Assembly (NCBI GenBank): GCA_022969175.1
Contig: JALJPB010000011.1
Coordinates: forward strand, 46,639-110,638
Direction of reading: 5' to 3'
DNA from: Colwellia sp.
Lineage (GTDB): Bacteria > Pseudomonadota > Gammaproteobacteria > Enterobacterales > Alteromonadaceae
Length of the DNA stretch: 64,000 nucleotides
Program-made: the position numbers and the translations under genes
Part shown: positions 8,659 through 18,561 of the stretch, one piece after another
How positions within the stretch are numbered: the stretch's first letter is position 1
Layout of the letters: each line of letters begins with the position of its first letter
Notes under the pieces: model-generated
What the model was told of the DNA's origin: nothing
The model's input: the letters and a program-made list of their open reading frames with translations, nothing else
Database searches by the model: none

Positions 8659-11600
8659 ATGTTAATTAGCCTCATTAAAAATCATGTTTTTACTAACTTA
8701 GTCTTTGTTTTAGTTTTGTTTATTGGCTATGTCAGTTACCAAAACCTACCACGTGAACAAGACCCTACTATCAATTTTAACTGGATCCAAGTAACCACGC
8801 CTTTCCCTGGCGCTTCAGCGGAAGATGTTGAGCAAAAAGTCACTTTGCCGTTGGAAGAGGCGATAGAAAAAATACAAGACATGAAGTTTGTTTCAAGTAC
8901 TTCTCGAGAGGGCTTTTCGAGTATTTTGATTCGTTTTCAAGATGTCGGTGATCGGATGTTTGACAAACGGGTATCTGATTTACGACGCGAAATTCAAAAC
9001 GTTGAAGACCGCTTGCCTGAAGAAGTAGACAGGCCTATTATTTTTGAGTTGACCTCATCTAACGCATTTCCAAGTGCGACCGTACTTATTCATGGGCTGG
9101 CAAACGATGCTAATTTACGTCAACAGGCCCGTACTGTTGAGCGCGACTTAGCCCGAATAAAAGGGGTTTCTCGGGTACAACCGACCGCGCTTTATGAAAC
9201 GGAACTGCAAATACGTTTTGATATTGATAAATTACAAGCCAGTGCTATTTCGCCAACCGATATTACAAATACCATTCGTTTGTTTTTCAAAGATATTTCA
9301 GCCGGCTCTACCAATATTGCTGCCGATCGTTGGTTAGTAAGAGTTGACGGTACCACCATTGATCCTGAACGAATTGCTCAGCTGCCTATCATTAGACAAA
9401 ATGTTGGCCAAAACACTAATCAGACTATGCGCCAAAAAATCAGAATTGGCGATGTTGCTGTTGTCGCTCGAGCTCGAGCGAAAGCGGATACCTTGGTAAG
9501 TTATCAAGGTCGCCCTGCGGTAATGATGGCGGTAATGAAAAGAGACAAAGCCAATACTTTAGCGTTAGTTGAACGTATTAATGATTATATTGAGGAAAAA
9601 AACAAAAATTCCGACGGCTTAGAGGTCATCATTACGCTGGCAGACGATCAAACCTTAATTACCAAAAATGCCCTTAATATCATGCAAACCAATGCTGTGT
9701 TAGGGCTGTTTTTTGTCCTGATTATCACTTGGCTATTTTTAGGCAGTAAAATATCGATACTGATCACCATTGGCATTCCTTTTACCTTAGCAGGCACCTT
9801 TTTTATTCTTGATAATTTGGGTCAAACCTTAAATACCTCAGTATTTTTAGGCATAGTGATTGCGTTAGGTATGTTAGTTGATGATGCAGTTGTGGTTGTT
9901 GAGTCTATCTACAATAAGCTCAGGCACGGAGTTGATAACGTTAAAGCTGTTACTGAAGGTTTATTTGAAGTGATTAACCCAGTAACGGCATCAGTGCTAA
10001 CCACAATAGCCGCATTTTTACCACTCATGTTAATGCCGGGGATTTTAGGTAAGTTTATGATGGTTATTCCTTTAGTGGTTACTCTTGCCCTAGTGATCAG
10101 CTTAATTGAAGCGTTTTGGATGTTGCCCGGTCACATAATGTCGACCAATATAAACGTTAACAAAAACTCTAAAAGCCATCAATTTAGGCAAGCGTTTACT
10201 CACTGGATTAGGGTAAAGTACTGCTTTGCTTTAATCAAAGTATTACGAAAGCCCATTAGAGCTATCTTAGCGTTATTCTTTTTATTAGCGTTAGCGGTTA
10301 GTGCACTTTCTGCTGGTTTTATTAAACTTGATTTTTTCGCTTCAGATAGTTTGCGACTATTTTATGTCAACGTCACTATGCCAACCAGCACCTCGTTACA
10401 AGGCACGCTAGATAAAGTACTTGAAATAGAAACTCAAGTTAATAAACACTTACAAGACGATGAAGTACGAACCGTGGTCAGTTATGCCGGACAACAATAT
10501 ACTGAAACTGAACCATTTTTGGGCGAGCATTACGGCCAAATATTGGTTAGCTTGCAACCTGAAACGGGTGATCTAAGTGATGTAAACACCATTATCGAGA
10601 AGATGAGAGCAGACGTTACTTCGATTCCTGGACCGGTTAATATTTCATTTTTAACCATTAATGGCGGACCGCCAACGAGCAAAGCCATCAGCGTTAAGGT
10701 CAGAGGCAATGATTATGCAGAGCTTAAAGCGGCTACTACAGCCATAGCAAAATTTATGGTTGCCAATGGCAATTATACCGATATTAACGATGACGACAGT
10801 GAAGGACGCTTTGGCTTAACATTAACCTTAAACAACGATGCAATCTTCCGCAGTGGTATACGCCCCGATGTAGTGATGAACACCATTAAAGCCTTAGTAG
10901 ATGGTGAAATTGCCGCACAAATTCAATACCAAGGTGATCAAATAGCCATTAGAGTACAATCGGCAAAAGCACTCAATAAAGGTTTTGATAACATTGAAGA
11001 CGTACTCGCCCTACAACTGCCCTTAGCCAACGGCAACAAAATTCCATTGCGCGAATTAGTTAATGTCGTTACTTCGAAGGTGAAAGGAAATTTACGCCAC
11101 TATAACTTTAAGCGCACCATCACCTTAGAGTCTGATATCAATAAAGAACAACTTGATACAGTAGCGGCCAATAAACTGATCCAAGATTTTTGGCGAACTA
11201 TTATGCATAACTACCCGAATGTTGATTTAGATTTTTCTGGCGAACTAGACGATATTGAAGAAAGTATGGATGCCATTGGAGTATTATTTCTCTTTGGCCT
11301 AGCATTAATGTATTTAATATTGGCGACCCAGTTCAGTAGCTACTTTCAACCATTGATGATTTTAGCAACGGTACCTATGGCCTTTACCGGTGTTATTTTA
11401 GGGTTAATTGTTACTGGGAACCCACTAAGCCTTTATACCCTTTACGGTATTGTTGCGCTGGCCGGTATTGCCGTTAACTCCGCCATTGTGCTAATTTCTA
11501 AAGCGAACAGTAATATTGAACAAGGCATGACCTTATTACATGCTACTTTTTATGCGGCAAGACGCCGAATGTTGCCGATACTGATAACCACTTTTACCAC

Positions 11601-11790
11601 AGTGGCTGGCTTATTTTCACTAGCTACCGGCCTTGGCGGCAAGTCGTTAATTTGGGCACCAGTGGCGACATCAATTGTGTGGGGTTTAATGTTTTCAGCG
11701 GTTTTGTCTATGTTTATTGTACCGGCGATTTATTTGCTTTCAATGAAGCGCTCTTATCAAAAGAGCCAGTTAGCCAAGACCAAGGAATAA
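8659..11790 (+). CDS. RND-family efflux permease (AcrB/MexF superfamily)
   Basis: About 1043 residues with the duplicated RND layout: TM1 at the N-terminus, a large periplasmic porter domain, TM2-6, then a repeat. Typical features are the NLPREQDPTINFNWI start, the FPGASAEDVEQKVT porter motif, GIVIALGMLVDDAVVVVE in TM4 with its paired acidic residues, and GIVALAGIAVNSAIVLI in the second half. It is the proton-driven pump of a tripartite system with the adaptor before it. A GTG at 8647 overlaps the adaptor stop. The ATG at 8659 has GTGAG upstream and begins MLISLIKNHV, so it is preferred. No outer-membrane factor or regulator gene is adjacent. Confidence 0.93.
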   Translation: MLISLIKNHVFTNLVFVLVLFIGYVSYQNLPREQDPTINFNWIQVTTPFPGASAEDVEQKVTLPLEEAIEKIQDMKFVSSTSREGFSSILIRFQDVGDRMFDKRVSDLRREIQNVEDRLPEEVDRPIIFELTSSNAFPSATVLIHGLANDANLRQQARTVERDLARIKGVSRVQPTALYETELQIRFDIDKLQASAISPTDITNTIRLFFKDISAGSTNIAADRWLVRVDGTTIDPERIAQLPIIRQNVGQNTNQTMRQKIRIGDVAVVARARAKADTLVSYQGRPAVMMAVMKRDKANTLALVERINDYIEEKNKNSDGLEVIITLADDQTLITKNALNIMQTNAVLGLFFVLIITWLFLGSKISILITIGIPFTLAGTFFILDNLGQTLNTSVFLGIVIALGMLVDDAVVVVESIYNKLRHGVDNVKAVTEGLFEVINPVTASVLTTIAAFLPLMLMPGILGKFMMVIPLVVTLALVISLIEAFWMLPGHIMSTNINVNKNSKSHQFRQAFTHWIRVKYCFALIKVLRKPIRAILALFFLLALAVSALSAGFIKLDFFASDSLRLFYVNVTMPTSTSLQGTLDKVLEIETQVNKHLQDDEVRTVVSYAGQQYTETEPFLGEHYGQILVSLQPETGDLSDVNTIIEKMRADVTSIPGPVNISFLTINGGPPTSKAISVKVRGNDYAELKAATTAIAKFMVANGNYTDINDDDSEGRFGLTLTLNNDAIFRSGIRPDVVMNTIKALVDGEIAAQIQYQGDQIAIRVQSAKALNKGFDNIEDVLALQLPLANGNKIPLRELVNVVTSKVKGNLRHYNFKRTITLESDINKEQLDTVAANKLIQDFWRTIMHNYPNVDLDFSGELDDIEESMDAIGVLFLFGLALMYLILATQFSSYFQPLMILATVPMAFTGVILGLIVTGNPLSLYTLYGIVALAGIAVNSAIVLISKANSNIEQGMTLLHATFYAARRRMLPILITTFTTVAGLFSLATGLGGKSLIWAPVATSIVWGLMFSAVLSMFIVPAIYLLSMKRSYQKSQLAKTKE

Positions 11791-11794
11791 ACGA

Positions 11795-11855
11795 CTCTGC
11801 TATTATTTTCCGTTTGCTGAACATTGTTAATGTAGCCATTAACAATGTCGCAGAG
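11795..11855. terminator. Hairpin between convergent genes
   Basis: ACATTGTTAATG (11821-11832) and CATTAACAATGT (11837-11848) form a perfect 12-bp stem with a 4-base loop. An outer pair CTCTGC (11795-11800)/GCAGAG (11850-11855) could extend the fold. It sits between the convergent RND permease and AttH-like genes, the usual place for a two-way terminator. There is no long T run. Confidence 0.5.
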
Positions 11856-11911
11856 CTTAAAAGGTAAATATGGCAGATAATAACCAAACAAGAATAGGTT
11901 TTGTCGGCAAC

Positions 11912-13093
11912 TTAATGACTATAGCCGGTCATTTCAAGAAAGCCTTCACCGTTGTGGCTGCCACTGAAAGTGACCATGCCTTCAAAATATTCAATACCAA
12001 AGCGCATAATTTGTTTTTCATTGATCACTTGCACATTAAGATCTATGCCCTCTTTGACAATCACTAGCGAAAAGGCTGCCGGGTAAGGTGAGCTTGTTTT
12101 ACTTTTACTAGCGGTATTATCACTTGGTGATTTTTCTTTAACGGTTATTTGCACTTCGTTTGTTGTTAAGGTACGTATTTTTCCATCCTTGGTCATTATG
12201 CTGGCGTAAATATAGTCTTGTTCTACAGAGCGAAGACGGTAGACCATCAAGGCTTTATTATCCGTTAGCCTTAGTGAAAACCAATCCCAGCCTTGTTGAT
12301 CTTTTGCTAACATTTGTGAGCCCCATTCTCGATCAAACCAAGCGCTACCTGTTACTTTTTGCCATTTTCCCTGCCAGAAAACCTCTCCTGACACTTCAAT
12401 AAAAGGTTGTGAGTAATAATGACTGGCGATATCTAGGCTAGGGTGTTTTTTACTAAAACCGTTATCGCCCTGAAGAAAAAATGCTTGTTGGTTATTCACT
12501 GCTAACTTTGAGCGTAAGTTAAGGTTCACTTGCCAGTGTGGCTGCTCTGCTTGGCTATTGGTCTTGCTCTCGCCCTTGCTAGTTATCGCACCCACCGCTG
12601 AGCCATAGGTAAGTGATGCTGGTAATAAGGAACTGGTTGATTGCCAAGACCAGTCATCTATTTCAGCGTTAAAAGGTCGACTTGATATTGTCACATTACC
12701 TAAATCTTCTCGGCCGTTTCTAAAACTCGATTTATGGCTTTTGCTGTCAGCCAGTGCAGCATGAGCAAAGTACCAATGTTTATCATCAACGGCTCGGCGA
12801 AATAAGGTCCATTGGCTTGCCAGCGACTGACCATTTTCGGTGTGCAAGTTAGCGGTTAAATACCACCACTCCTGTCGATATTTTTTGTGCGGAGCATGGG
12901 CTTGTGGGAAGCTAATAATATGATCCGCCGAGGGCCTTTTAAAATCACCAGAATCATCAGCTAATTCTTTTAACGGATCGCTTTTTTTGGCTGACTTGTC
13001 ACTGCAACCCGTGGCGAATAAGACACTAAAAAGCATTCCAAGTAAGATAAATATTGGGTATGACGAGCATACCTTTAACGTTTTTGTCTTCAT
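11912..13093 (-). CDS. AttH/CrtC-like lipoprotein (lipocalin-like fold)
   Basis: A 393-residue lipoprotein with lipobox FATGC (C30). It contains family marks of the AttH / hydroxyneurosporene-synthase-like domain: an N-terminal motif with QEWWYLTANL (about residues 70-90) and a central SAWFDREWGSQM block followed by WDWFSLRL. These proteins form two lipocalin-like barrels and often travel with an FtsX-type ABC transporter, as in attEFGH. The start overlaps the permease stop by 4 bases, so it is in the same operon. It probably handles a hydrophobic ligand at the outer face of a membrane together with the transporter. Ligand and reaction are unknown. Confidence 0.85.
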   Translation of the reverse strand: MKTKTLKVCSSYPIFILLGMLFSVLFATGCSDKSAKKSDPLKELADDSGDFKRPSADHIISFPQAHAPHKKYRQEWWYLTANLHTENGQSLASQWTLFRRAVDDKHWYFAHAALADSKSHKSSFRNGREDLGNVTISSRPFNAEIDDWSWQSTSSLLPASLTYGSAVGAITSKGESKTNSQAEQPHWQVNLNLRSKLAVNNQQAFFLQGDNGFSKKHPSLDIASHYYSQPFIEVSGEVFWQGKWQKVTGSAWFDREWGSQMLAKDQQGWDWFSLRLTDNKALMVYRLRSVEQDYIYASIMTKDGKIRTLTTNEVQITVKEKSPSDNTASKSKTSSPYPAAFSLVIVKEGIDLNVQVINEKQIMRFGIEYFEGMVTFSGSHNGEGFLEMTGYSH

Positions 13094-15612
13094 GATAAAC
13101 TTGCCCTAACATTGAGCTTATATAATGGGATTGCTAAAGCGGGTATTAAAATAATTAAGCCAATGATACTGCTAATGGCAAAAGGCATAATATCGAGCAC
13201 TAACGGCATTGACCAGCCAAAAGAGGCCGGTAATATTTCACTGACTAATGCTTTGGCTAACAGTGAGGCAATGGGCCAGCTTAGTAATATAGTGCCGGTC
13301 GCGAGCAATAACCATTGGGCTATCATATGACCAAATAATCCTAATCGGCTATAACCTAAGCTACTTAAAGTATATAAATCAGCCTTACGGGCTAACTCTA
13401 AGCCATTCGCCGATAAAAACAGCCCAAAACAGGCAATGGTAAGTAAGACAAAAGCGATAGCCTGGGTAAGAACAAATGTTTGTTTGAATATGCCTAAAGC
13501 AAGTTGCTTGATTTGCTCGGGCTGATATATCTGCTGAGCATCAAGCTTAAGTGCAGTAGCAACCTGTTGCTTAGTAAGTGAAGATTTTTCACTGAGCAGC
13601 ACGCCAAAACCTTTTTCATACCAACCAGTTAACGGCCTATCATTCATTGTTATCGGTATTTTTATTGCTAAGCCTTGGTTGCCATAATCATAATATATGC
13701 CCTGTATTACACAAGTTAACGCATTATTGACTTGCCGCACGGTTAGCGAGTCACTTAAAGACAAACCGCGTTTTAACGATAATTGTTCATTGATATAACA
13801 AGTATTATTCTGGATATTAGTATTCGGGACTTTTGTCTCGAGCAGCGCTACATTAACGGATTTACTTTTGAATACTAAGCTATTTGTTTGTGTCTTTGAA
13901 TGTAGAGCATGCACAGCAATGGTCTCGCCTTTATACTTTGCTACGGTTTGCTCAAACAACATATATTCTTCAATATCTGGGTGTTGTTTCAACCAAGTTT
14001 CAATACGAGGTTTTTGCTCTTTGTTATAGCTAATAAATAAGTCAGAGCTGAGTAATTGATTTAAATAGGCAACAAAGGACGATTCAAAACTATTAACCAT
14101 CAATGCAGCGGAAATACTGGCGGTTAATGCCAAGTAAAATGCCGCTAAAGGCAGATAACGTACACCCACTTGCTGACTAACATCTTTAAGGAGGTATTTT
14201 AAGCGAAATGAGCGACTAAAATGGGCTAAGCCGACAAATAAATAGCGTAATAAATTGGGCAAAATAGCGACACTGGCGATAAGCAACAAGCTATTTTTCA
14301 TCATTAAATTCAACCAAGCATTACTGGCGAGTAAACTGTTTGAATTTAAGGCAGTGGCAGATAAAAAAGGCAACAAGAAATAGGCTGACAATAACAGCAA
14401 GCTAATAATAAAGCTGGCTCTATAATTAAACGGTTTATGGGCTGCTTGTGCTGTTAAAGCTATTTTTGCCGAGCTAATCGACTTAAATTGTTTGATAAGT
14501 GCCAACAGCACGGCGACAGCAGAAATAATAAAAGCCCATAAACTGTAGTGCCAGTGCCATTGAAAATGGCCACTTAGTCTTAATTGGTATAATTGCTCGA
14601 GAGTTATGCCTAATATTGGTAATAACGTCGTGACCAGCGCCATCGCAATAACAATACCAATAAGGCTGGCAAGTAAGGTAAGCAATAAAGACTCACATAA
14701 CATAACCGTTAAAATAGTACGCAGTTCAACACCCAACAACCGTAATTGCGCGGCTAATTCTCCGCGTTTACGCCATGCTTGATTCGCCGCTTGAAAAGCA
14801 ATAAATAAACTGACAATAAAACCTAACACAGCCAGTGCCGACAAGTTTAAATGCAGCGCATCAGCAAAGCCTTCTCGCTCTTCTATCGAATAAGACTGTT
14901 GAATAAATAAATGTTCCGGTAGTTCCGCCGTTAAACGCGCTATTTCATGGTCAGACATCGCTGGTACCATCAAATGACTAAAGCCTTTAATATCAGGAAA
15001 TAACTGCCAAGCCAGTGCGATATCTATTAAGGCAACTTTGCCCCAATCATTCACCGTATTTAGCCTAGCGGTGGTTGATACATGCTCGGCAAAGCCAATA
15101 TCAACAGTGCTTGTGTTAATGGCGTCAGGCGATATTTTGTTTTTGTTATCAATTAAACCCAGTGAGTTCGCATAATCACTGCTGATATTAATTTGCTTGC
15201 TGGTAAAGCTTTCCGGCATGCTCAATACCATAGGTAACAAGTCTAACGCTCTTAACGATAACGACTTACCATTGATCAATTTTTTCTGGAAGGAATGAAC
15301 AGGACTAAGCTGATGAAAGCCTAACTTTTTTAAGCGGATAAAATCTTGTTGGTCGATATTTTTATCGCTTTTAGCCAATATATTAAAAGCAATAGGAGAT
15401 TTTAACCGACTGTTTGCTTGTTGATATTGCTGCTTACTGGCATGATTTAATACCAAAATACAGAGCAAAGTACTAGTCGCTATCGCTAAACTAAAAATAA
15501 AACCAATATTTAATAGTGGTTTGTGTCGATATTCAGCTAGATGAGTTTTTAATACCAATAAAAAGTCATGGCTGTTGATGTTGCTCTTAAAATTACCGTC
15601 AGTAGTTTTCAT
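13090..15612 (-). CDS. Double-FtsX ABC permease (AttF/AttG-like)
   Basis: An 840-residue permease with one TM near 35-55, a periplasmic domain, three TMs at about 255-280, 305-335 and 355-375, a central TM pair at about 395-460, a second periplasmic domain and three C-terminal TMs. The QAWRKRGELAAQLRLLGVE stretch is the coupling-helix region of FtsX permeases, and the second (ELARKADLYTLSSLGYS) marks the second half. It starts 4 bases after the ATPase stop and overlaps the AttH-like gene. The set resembles lipoprotein- or lipid-extracting LolCDE-type transporters. Which molecule moves is unknown. Confidence 0.88.
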   Translation of the reverse strand: MKTTDGNFKSNINSHDFLLVLKTHLAEYRHKPLLNIGFIFSLAIATSTLLCILVLNHASKQQYQQANSRLKSPIAFNILAKSDKNIDQQDFIRLKKLGFHQLSPVHSFQKKLINGKSLSLRALDLLPMVLSMPESFTSKQINISSDYANSLGLIDNKNKISPDAINTSTVDIGFAEHVSTTARLNTVNDWGKVALIDIALAWQLFPDIKGFSHLMVPAMSDHEIARLTAELPEHLFIQQSYSIEEREGFADALHLNLSALAVLGFIVSLFIAFQAANQAWRKRGELAAQLRLLGVELRTILTVMLCESLLLTLLASLIGIVIAMALVTTLLPILGITLEQLYQLRLSGHFQWHWHYSLWAFIISAVAVLLALIKQFKSISSAKIALTAQAAHKPFNYRASFIISLLLLSAYFLLPFLSATALNSNSLLASNAWLNLMMKNSLLLIASVAILPNLLRYLFVGLAHFSRSFRLKYLLKDVSQQVGVRYLPLAAFYLALTASISAALMVNSFESSFVAYLNQLLSSDLFISYNKEQKPRIETWLKQHPDIEEYMLFEQTVAKYKGETIAVHALHSKTQTNSLVFKSKSVNVALLETKVPNTNIQNNTCYINEQLSLKRGLSLSDSLTVRQVNNALTCVIQGIYYDYGNQGLAIKIPITMNDRPLTGWYEKGFGVLLSEKSSLTKQQVATALKLDAQQIYQPEQIKQLALGIFKQTFVLTQAIAFVLLTIACFGLFLSANGLELARKADLYTLSSLGYSRLGLFGHMIAQWLLLATGTILLSWPIASLLAKALVSEILPASFGWSMPLVLDIMPFAISSIIGLIILIPALAIPLYKLNVRASLS

Positions 15613-15616
15613 TGCG

Positions 15617-16285
15617 TTAACCGGTGAACAAGCTTAATGAGCCATCTTGCAAACGATAAATCTTATCCATACTTCGGGCAACATCAACGCTATGAGTGAC
15701 CATTAGCAACGCGGTATTATTCGACTTGGCTAGATTGACTAATTGCTCAACCACATGACAGCTATTATTTTCATCTAAATTGCCGGTAGGCTCATCGGCA
15801 AGTAGTAGCTGAGGTCGGGAATTTAAAGCACGAGCGATGGCCACTCGCTGCATTTCCCCGCCGGACAAGGTCGCAGGATATTTGTTTAGCAGCTCACTAA
15901 TGCCTAACTGCTCAGCTAGCGCTAAACCGTGCTCTGCATTATAACGGCCGGCAAGTTTGGCGCTAAATTCAATGTTGTCTTGTACCGAGAGGCTAGTAAG
16001 TAAGTTAAATTGCTGAAAAATAATACCAATATGTTGCTTGCGCAACTGACTAAGCTGTTTATCTGAGGCTTGTTGTAATGCCAAGCCAGCGACATCAATT
16101 TTTCCTTGCTGTACAGGCTCAAGTCCAGCAATTAAATTAAGTAAGGTGGTTTTACCGCTACCACTTTCGCCCATTAAGGCAACACATTCTCCTTGTGCCA
16201 CACTAAGCGATAAGTTGTCTAATAAATGACGATGATTATCACCATCAATAATTTGATGACTTAACCCTTGAATAGTTAACGACAA
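15617..16285 (-). CDS. LolD/AttE-like ABC transporter ATPase
   Basis: A 222-residue ATPase with Walker A GESGSGKTT (about residue 36), Q-loop IIFQQFNLLT, signature LSGGEMQR, Walker B LLLADEPTGNLDE and H-loop MVTHS. It is the first gene of a three-gene minus-strand operon with the double permease and the AttH-like lipoprotein. The TGNLD extension puts it with LolD, MacB and FtsE ATPases. It diverges from the 7TM-LytTR gene across a 0.3-kb gap. Confidence 0.93.
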   Translation of the reverse strand: MSLTIQGLSHQIIDGDNHRHLLDNLSLSVAQGECVALMGESGSGKTTLLNLIAGLEPVQQGKIDVAGLALQQASDKQLSQLRKQHIGIIFQQFNLLTSLSVQDNIEFSAKLAGRYNAEHGLALAEQLGISELLNKYPATLSGGEMQRVAIARALNSRPQLLLADEPTGNLDENNSCHVVEQLVNLAKSNNTALLMVTHSVDVARSMDKIYRLQDGSLSLFTG

Positions 16286-16414
16286 AATAACTCCCTTTAT
16301 GATTTGCGAATAATATGCTGCATTTTAGTTTTATCAGCTAAGTTGAAGAGCATAAACTGAATTTTCAGTAATTTATAGTGCCGGCATCTGAATGTAAATC
16401 ACCTTAGCGGTTCA

Positions 16415-16427
16415 CTTTGTAACAAAG
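16415..16427. promoter_or_regulatory. Palindrome between the divergent att-like operon and the LytTR gene
   Basis: CTTTGT-A-ACAAAG is a perfect 13-base odd palindrome roughly midway between the two divergent genes. A related half-site pair (CTTTACAAAG) follows at about 16499. It could be an operator for either gene. It does not look like a LytTR direct repeat. Confidence 0.3.
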
Positions 16428-16584
16428 CATATGTTTAACTCAGTTTTCTTATCAAGGCAATGAATAAAAAAGACTTAACGATCAATCCCAGCTTGCAACT
16501 TTACAAAGGTGATACAAGCAGATATCTTCAATAATAACGACATATTATTTAATATCATATCGTAGCTTGGATTATCGCCCTATT

Positions 16585-18276
16585 ATGAATTTTTCACCTG
16601 TAAAACATCCCGAGAAAGTCGGCGATGGTTTTATCTACCACCTGTTAAGATTAGTGAGTTCCAAATCTAATCGGTTAGTTTTTATTGCTCTGCTAGTGTG
16701 CATTATCTCAATAGGTACTTATTGGCTGATGTCTTCAGCTACGGTAACGATTAACGAGAAAAACTCAGAGCAAATACCTTTAATCATCGAAGTAGCAGCT
16801 GAAACTCAGATGGATTGGCCGGTCGAAAAGCTACTATCCCCCTTGAATAATGTCACTTATAGTCCTCACCAGGGCAATTTCATTAATTTGGGAAAGCGTG
16901 ATTATTTATGGTTAAAAGTAGCCTTATCAGCAAAAAGTGATGATAAAAGTCTTAAACAAGCGCAAATTTTAGTCTTTAAAAAAAATCGCATTAATACCCC
17001 TGTTGAACTTCATTATCTTACCTTGAAAGAGGGCTGGGCCAAAAAAGTAGTACAGGGTAGCCGGCAATTTCATCAAAATATTGTTATTCGCTTACCTAAC
17101 GATATGGTATCAGCTACTTTTTATTTGAAATTACATGGCAGGTATCTAAGGGGCTCATTTTACTTATTTGACGATGAAGCCTTTTTTGAAGATCTACAAC
17201 TTTCCTCGTTATATAGCGGCTTGTTTTTTGGTATGTTGTTGCTTTTTTCATTTTATCACATCATGTTATACCTGCGCTTAAAAACGCCGGCATACCTTGC
17301 TTATAGCGTTATGTTGTTATTACTTGGTACCTGGTTTTTATCGGGGCAAGGTTGGTTAGAGTACTTATTACCTAACTCGAGTTATTTAAAAAGTATCACA
17401 GTGATCATCGGTGGGCTGTTAATTGTCTCAATTGCCGAATTTGCTAAACATTATTTACAAATTAAGCTACTTGCTCGAAAGTTGTATCGAGCTCTAGTAC
17501 TTGCCCAATCTCTGTTACTGCTTTTATTAACTGCTAGGTTAACTTTACAAAGTGTATTGCCGGCATCCATTAAACAAATGTCTTACAGTCTTGGTTTATT
17601 GACCTGTTTTGTCATTTTTATGGTCTGCTTATCTGCCGCGATTATCGGAGTTAAACAGCAAAAAGCCGCCGCTGGATATTATTTAACCGCCACTATAATG
17701 TTTTTTATTATGGCCAGTATCATGGCATTGTCAGCAGGCAATATAATTGATTTTCACTTTTCATGGCCTTTACTGCAAATTACTTCAGCCATTGAAATTA
17801 TTATTTTTAGTGCCGGTTTAGTGTCGATATATTATCAACAGCAACAAAACGAAAAAGCAGTTGAGCGTCAACTGCAACAAACTCAGAATAAGTTAGTTAA
17901 ACAATTAGAAATTAGTAACCAACTTAAAGACAAAGTATTAAACAATATTGTTGATCATAAACTCTTTCCTGAACTGGCTAAAGTGACCGCCTTTTTACCC
18001 GATATTATTTATGTACAAGCTTTAGGTAATGAGAGCTTAGTTATCTACAAAAAGAATAACCGTAAAAGCAAAATTGAATTAGCCTGCAATTTACAAAATT
18101 TAATTGAAAGCTTTGGTGATGAGTATTTAATACGTATACACAAATCTTACTTAGTAAACCCACAACAAGCCATGTTATTGCAACGCCGAACATCTGCCGA
18201 TTATGATTTACAGTTAGACAATGAAACCATCCCTGTAGGGCGAAAATATTTAACGGAAGCAAAAAAGTTAATTTAG
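16585..18276 (+). CDS. 7TMR-DISM membrane receptor with LytTR DNA-binding domain
   Basis: A TM near residue 40 is followed by a periplasmic 7TMR-DISMED2-type jelly-roll domain (about 70-210). Seven TM helices (about 215-420) and a coiled linker come next, and then a C-terminal LytTR domain (about 470-563, with FGDEYLIRIHKSYLVN and IPVGRKYL). This is a one-component membrane-bound transcription factor. It senses a periplasmic ligand, possibly a carbohydrate, and binds DNA directly. Neither the TTG at 16567 nor the ATG at 16585 has a good Shine-Dalgarno, so the start is uncertain. It diverges from the att-like operon, which is a plausible target. Confidence 0.88.
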   Translation: MNFSPVKHPEKVGDGFIYHLLRLVSSKSNRLVFIALLVCIISIGTYWLMSSATVTINEKNSEQIPLIIEVAAETQMDWPVEKLLSPLNNVTYSPHQGNFINLGKRDYLWLKVALSAKSDDKSLKQAQILVFKKNRINTPVELHYLTLKEGWAKKVVQGSRQFHQNIVIRLPNDMVSATFYLKLHGRYLRGSFYLFDDEAFFEDLQLSSLYSGLFFGMLLLFSFYHIMLYLRLKTPAYLAYSVMLLLLGTWFLSGQGWLEYLLPNSSYLKSITVIIGGLLIVSIAEFAKHYLQIKLLARKLYRALVLAQSLLLLLLTARLTLQSVLPASIKQMSYSLGLLTCFVIFMVCLSAAIIGVKQQKAAAGYYLTATIMFFIMASIMALSAGNIIDFHFSWPLLQITSAIEIIIFSAGLVSIYYQQQQNEKAVERQLQQTQNKLVKQLEISNQLKDKVLNNIVDHKLFPELAKVTAFLPDIIYVQALGNESLVIYKKNNRKSKIELACNLQNLIESFGDEYLIRIHKSYLVNPQQAMLLQRRTSADYDLQLDNETIPVGRKYLTEAKKLI

Positions 18277-18561
18277 GACCAAATACGCTAGTTTCTGTTA
18301 AAAAACTCTCTACCGTTCAACAAATAATTCCACTTAACTTATATTGTTATTATTTCGCTATAACAACTAGTTAAATTGTTTTTGTCCCGTGAGATATACC
18401 CTTCACTTTTATCATGAAAAACTTTGATAACTTAGCCCTTGTTGTTTACTTTTTATCTCATTAAAGTAACGTTTTTCTCGTCGGTTACCAGGGGTTTTTT
18501 TTCAATTTCTCCTAGTTATATTTTATCATTAGCTATCGACGTATTAAGCAACGCAAATTAA

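Noticed and set aside
11652..12067. Two short plus-strand ORFs around the RND permease end
   Set aside because: One overlaps the permease in another frame and the other is antisense to the AttH-like gene; neither has a recognisable product.
18416..18466. 16-codon ORF (ATG AAA AAC ...) between the LytTR and S41 genes
   Set aside because: No ribosome-binding site and no similarity; likely chance.
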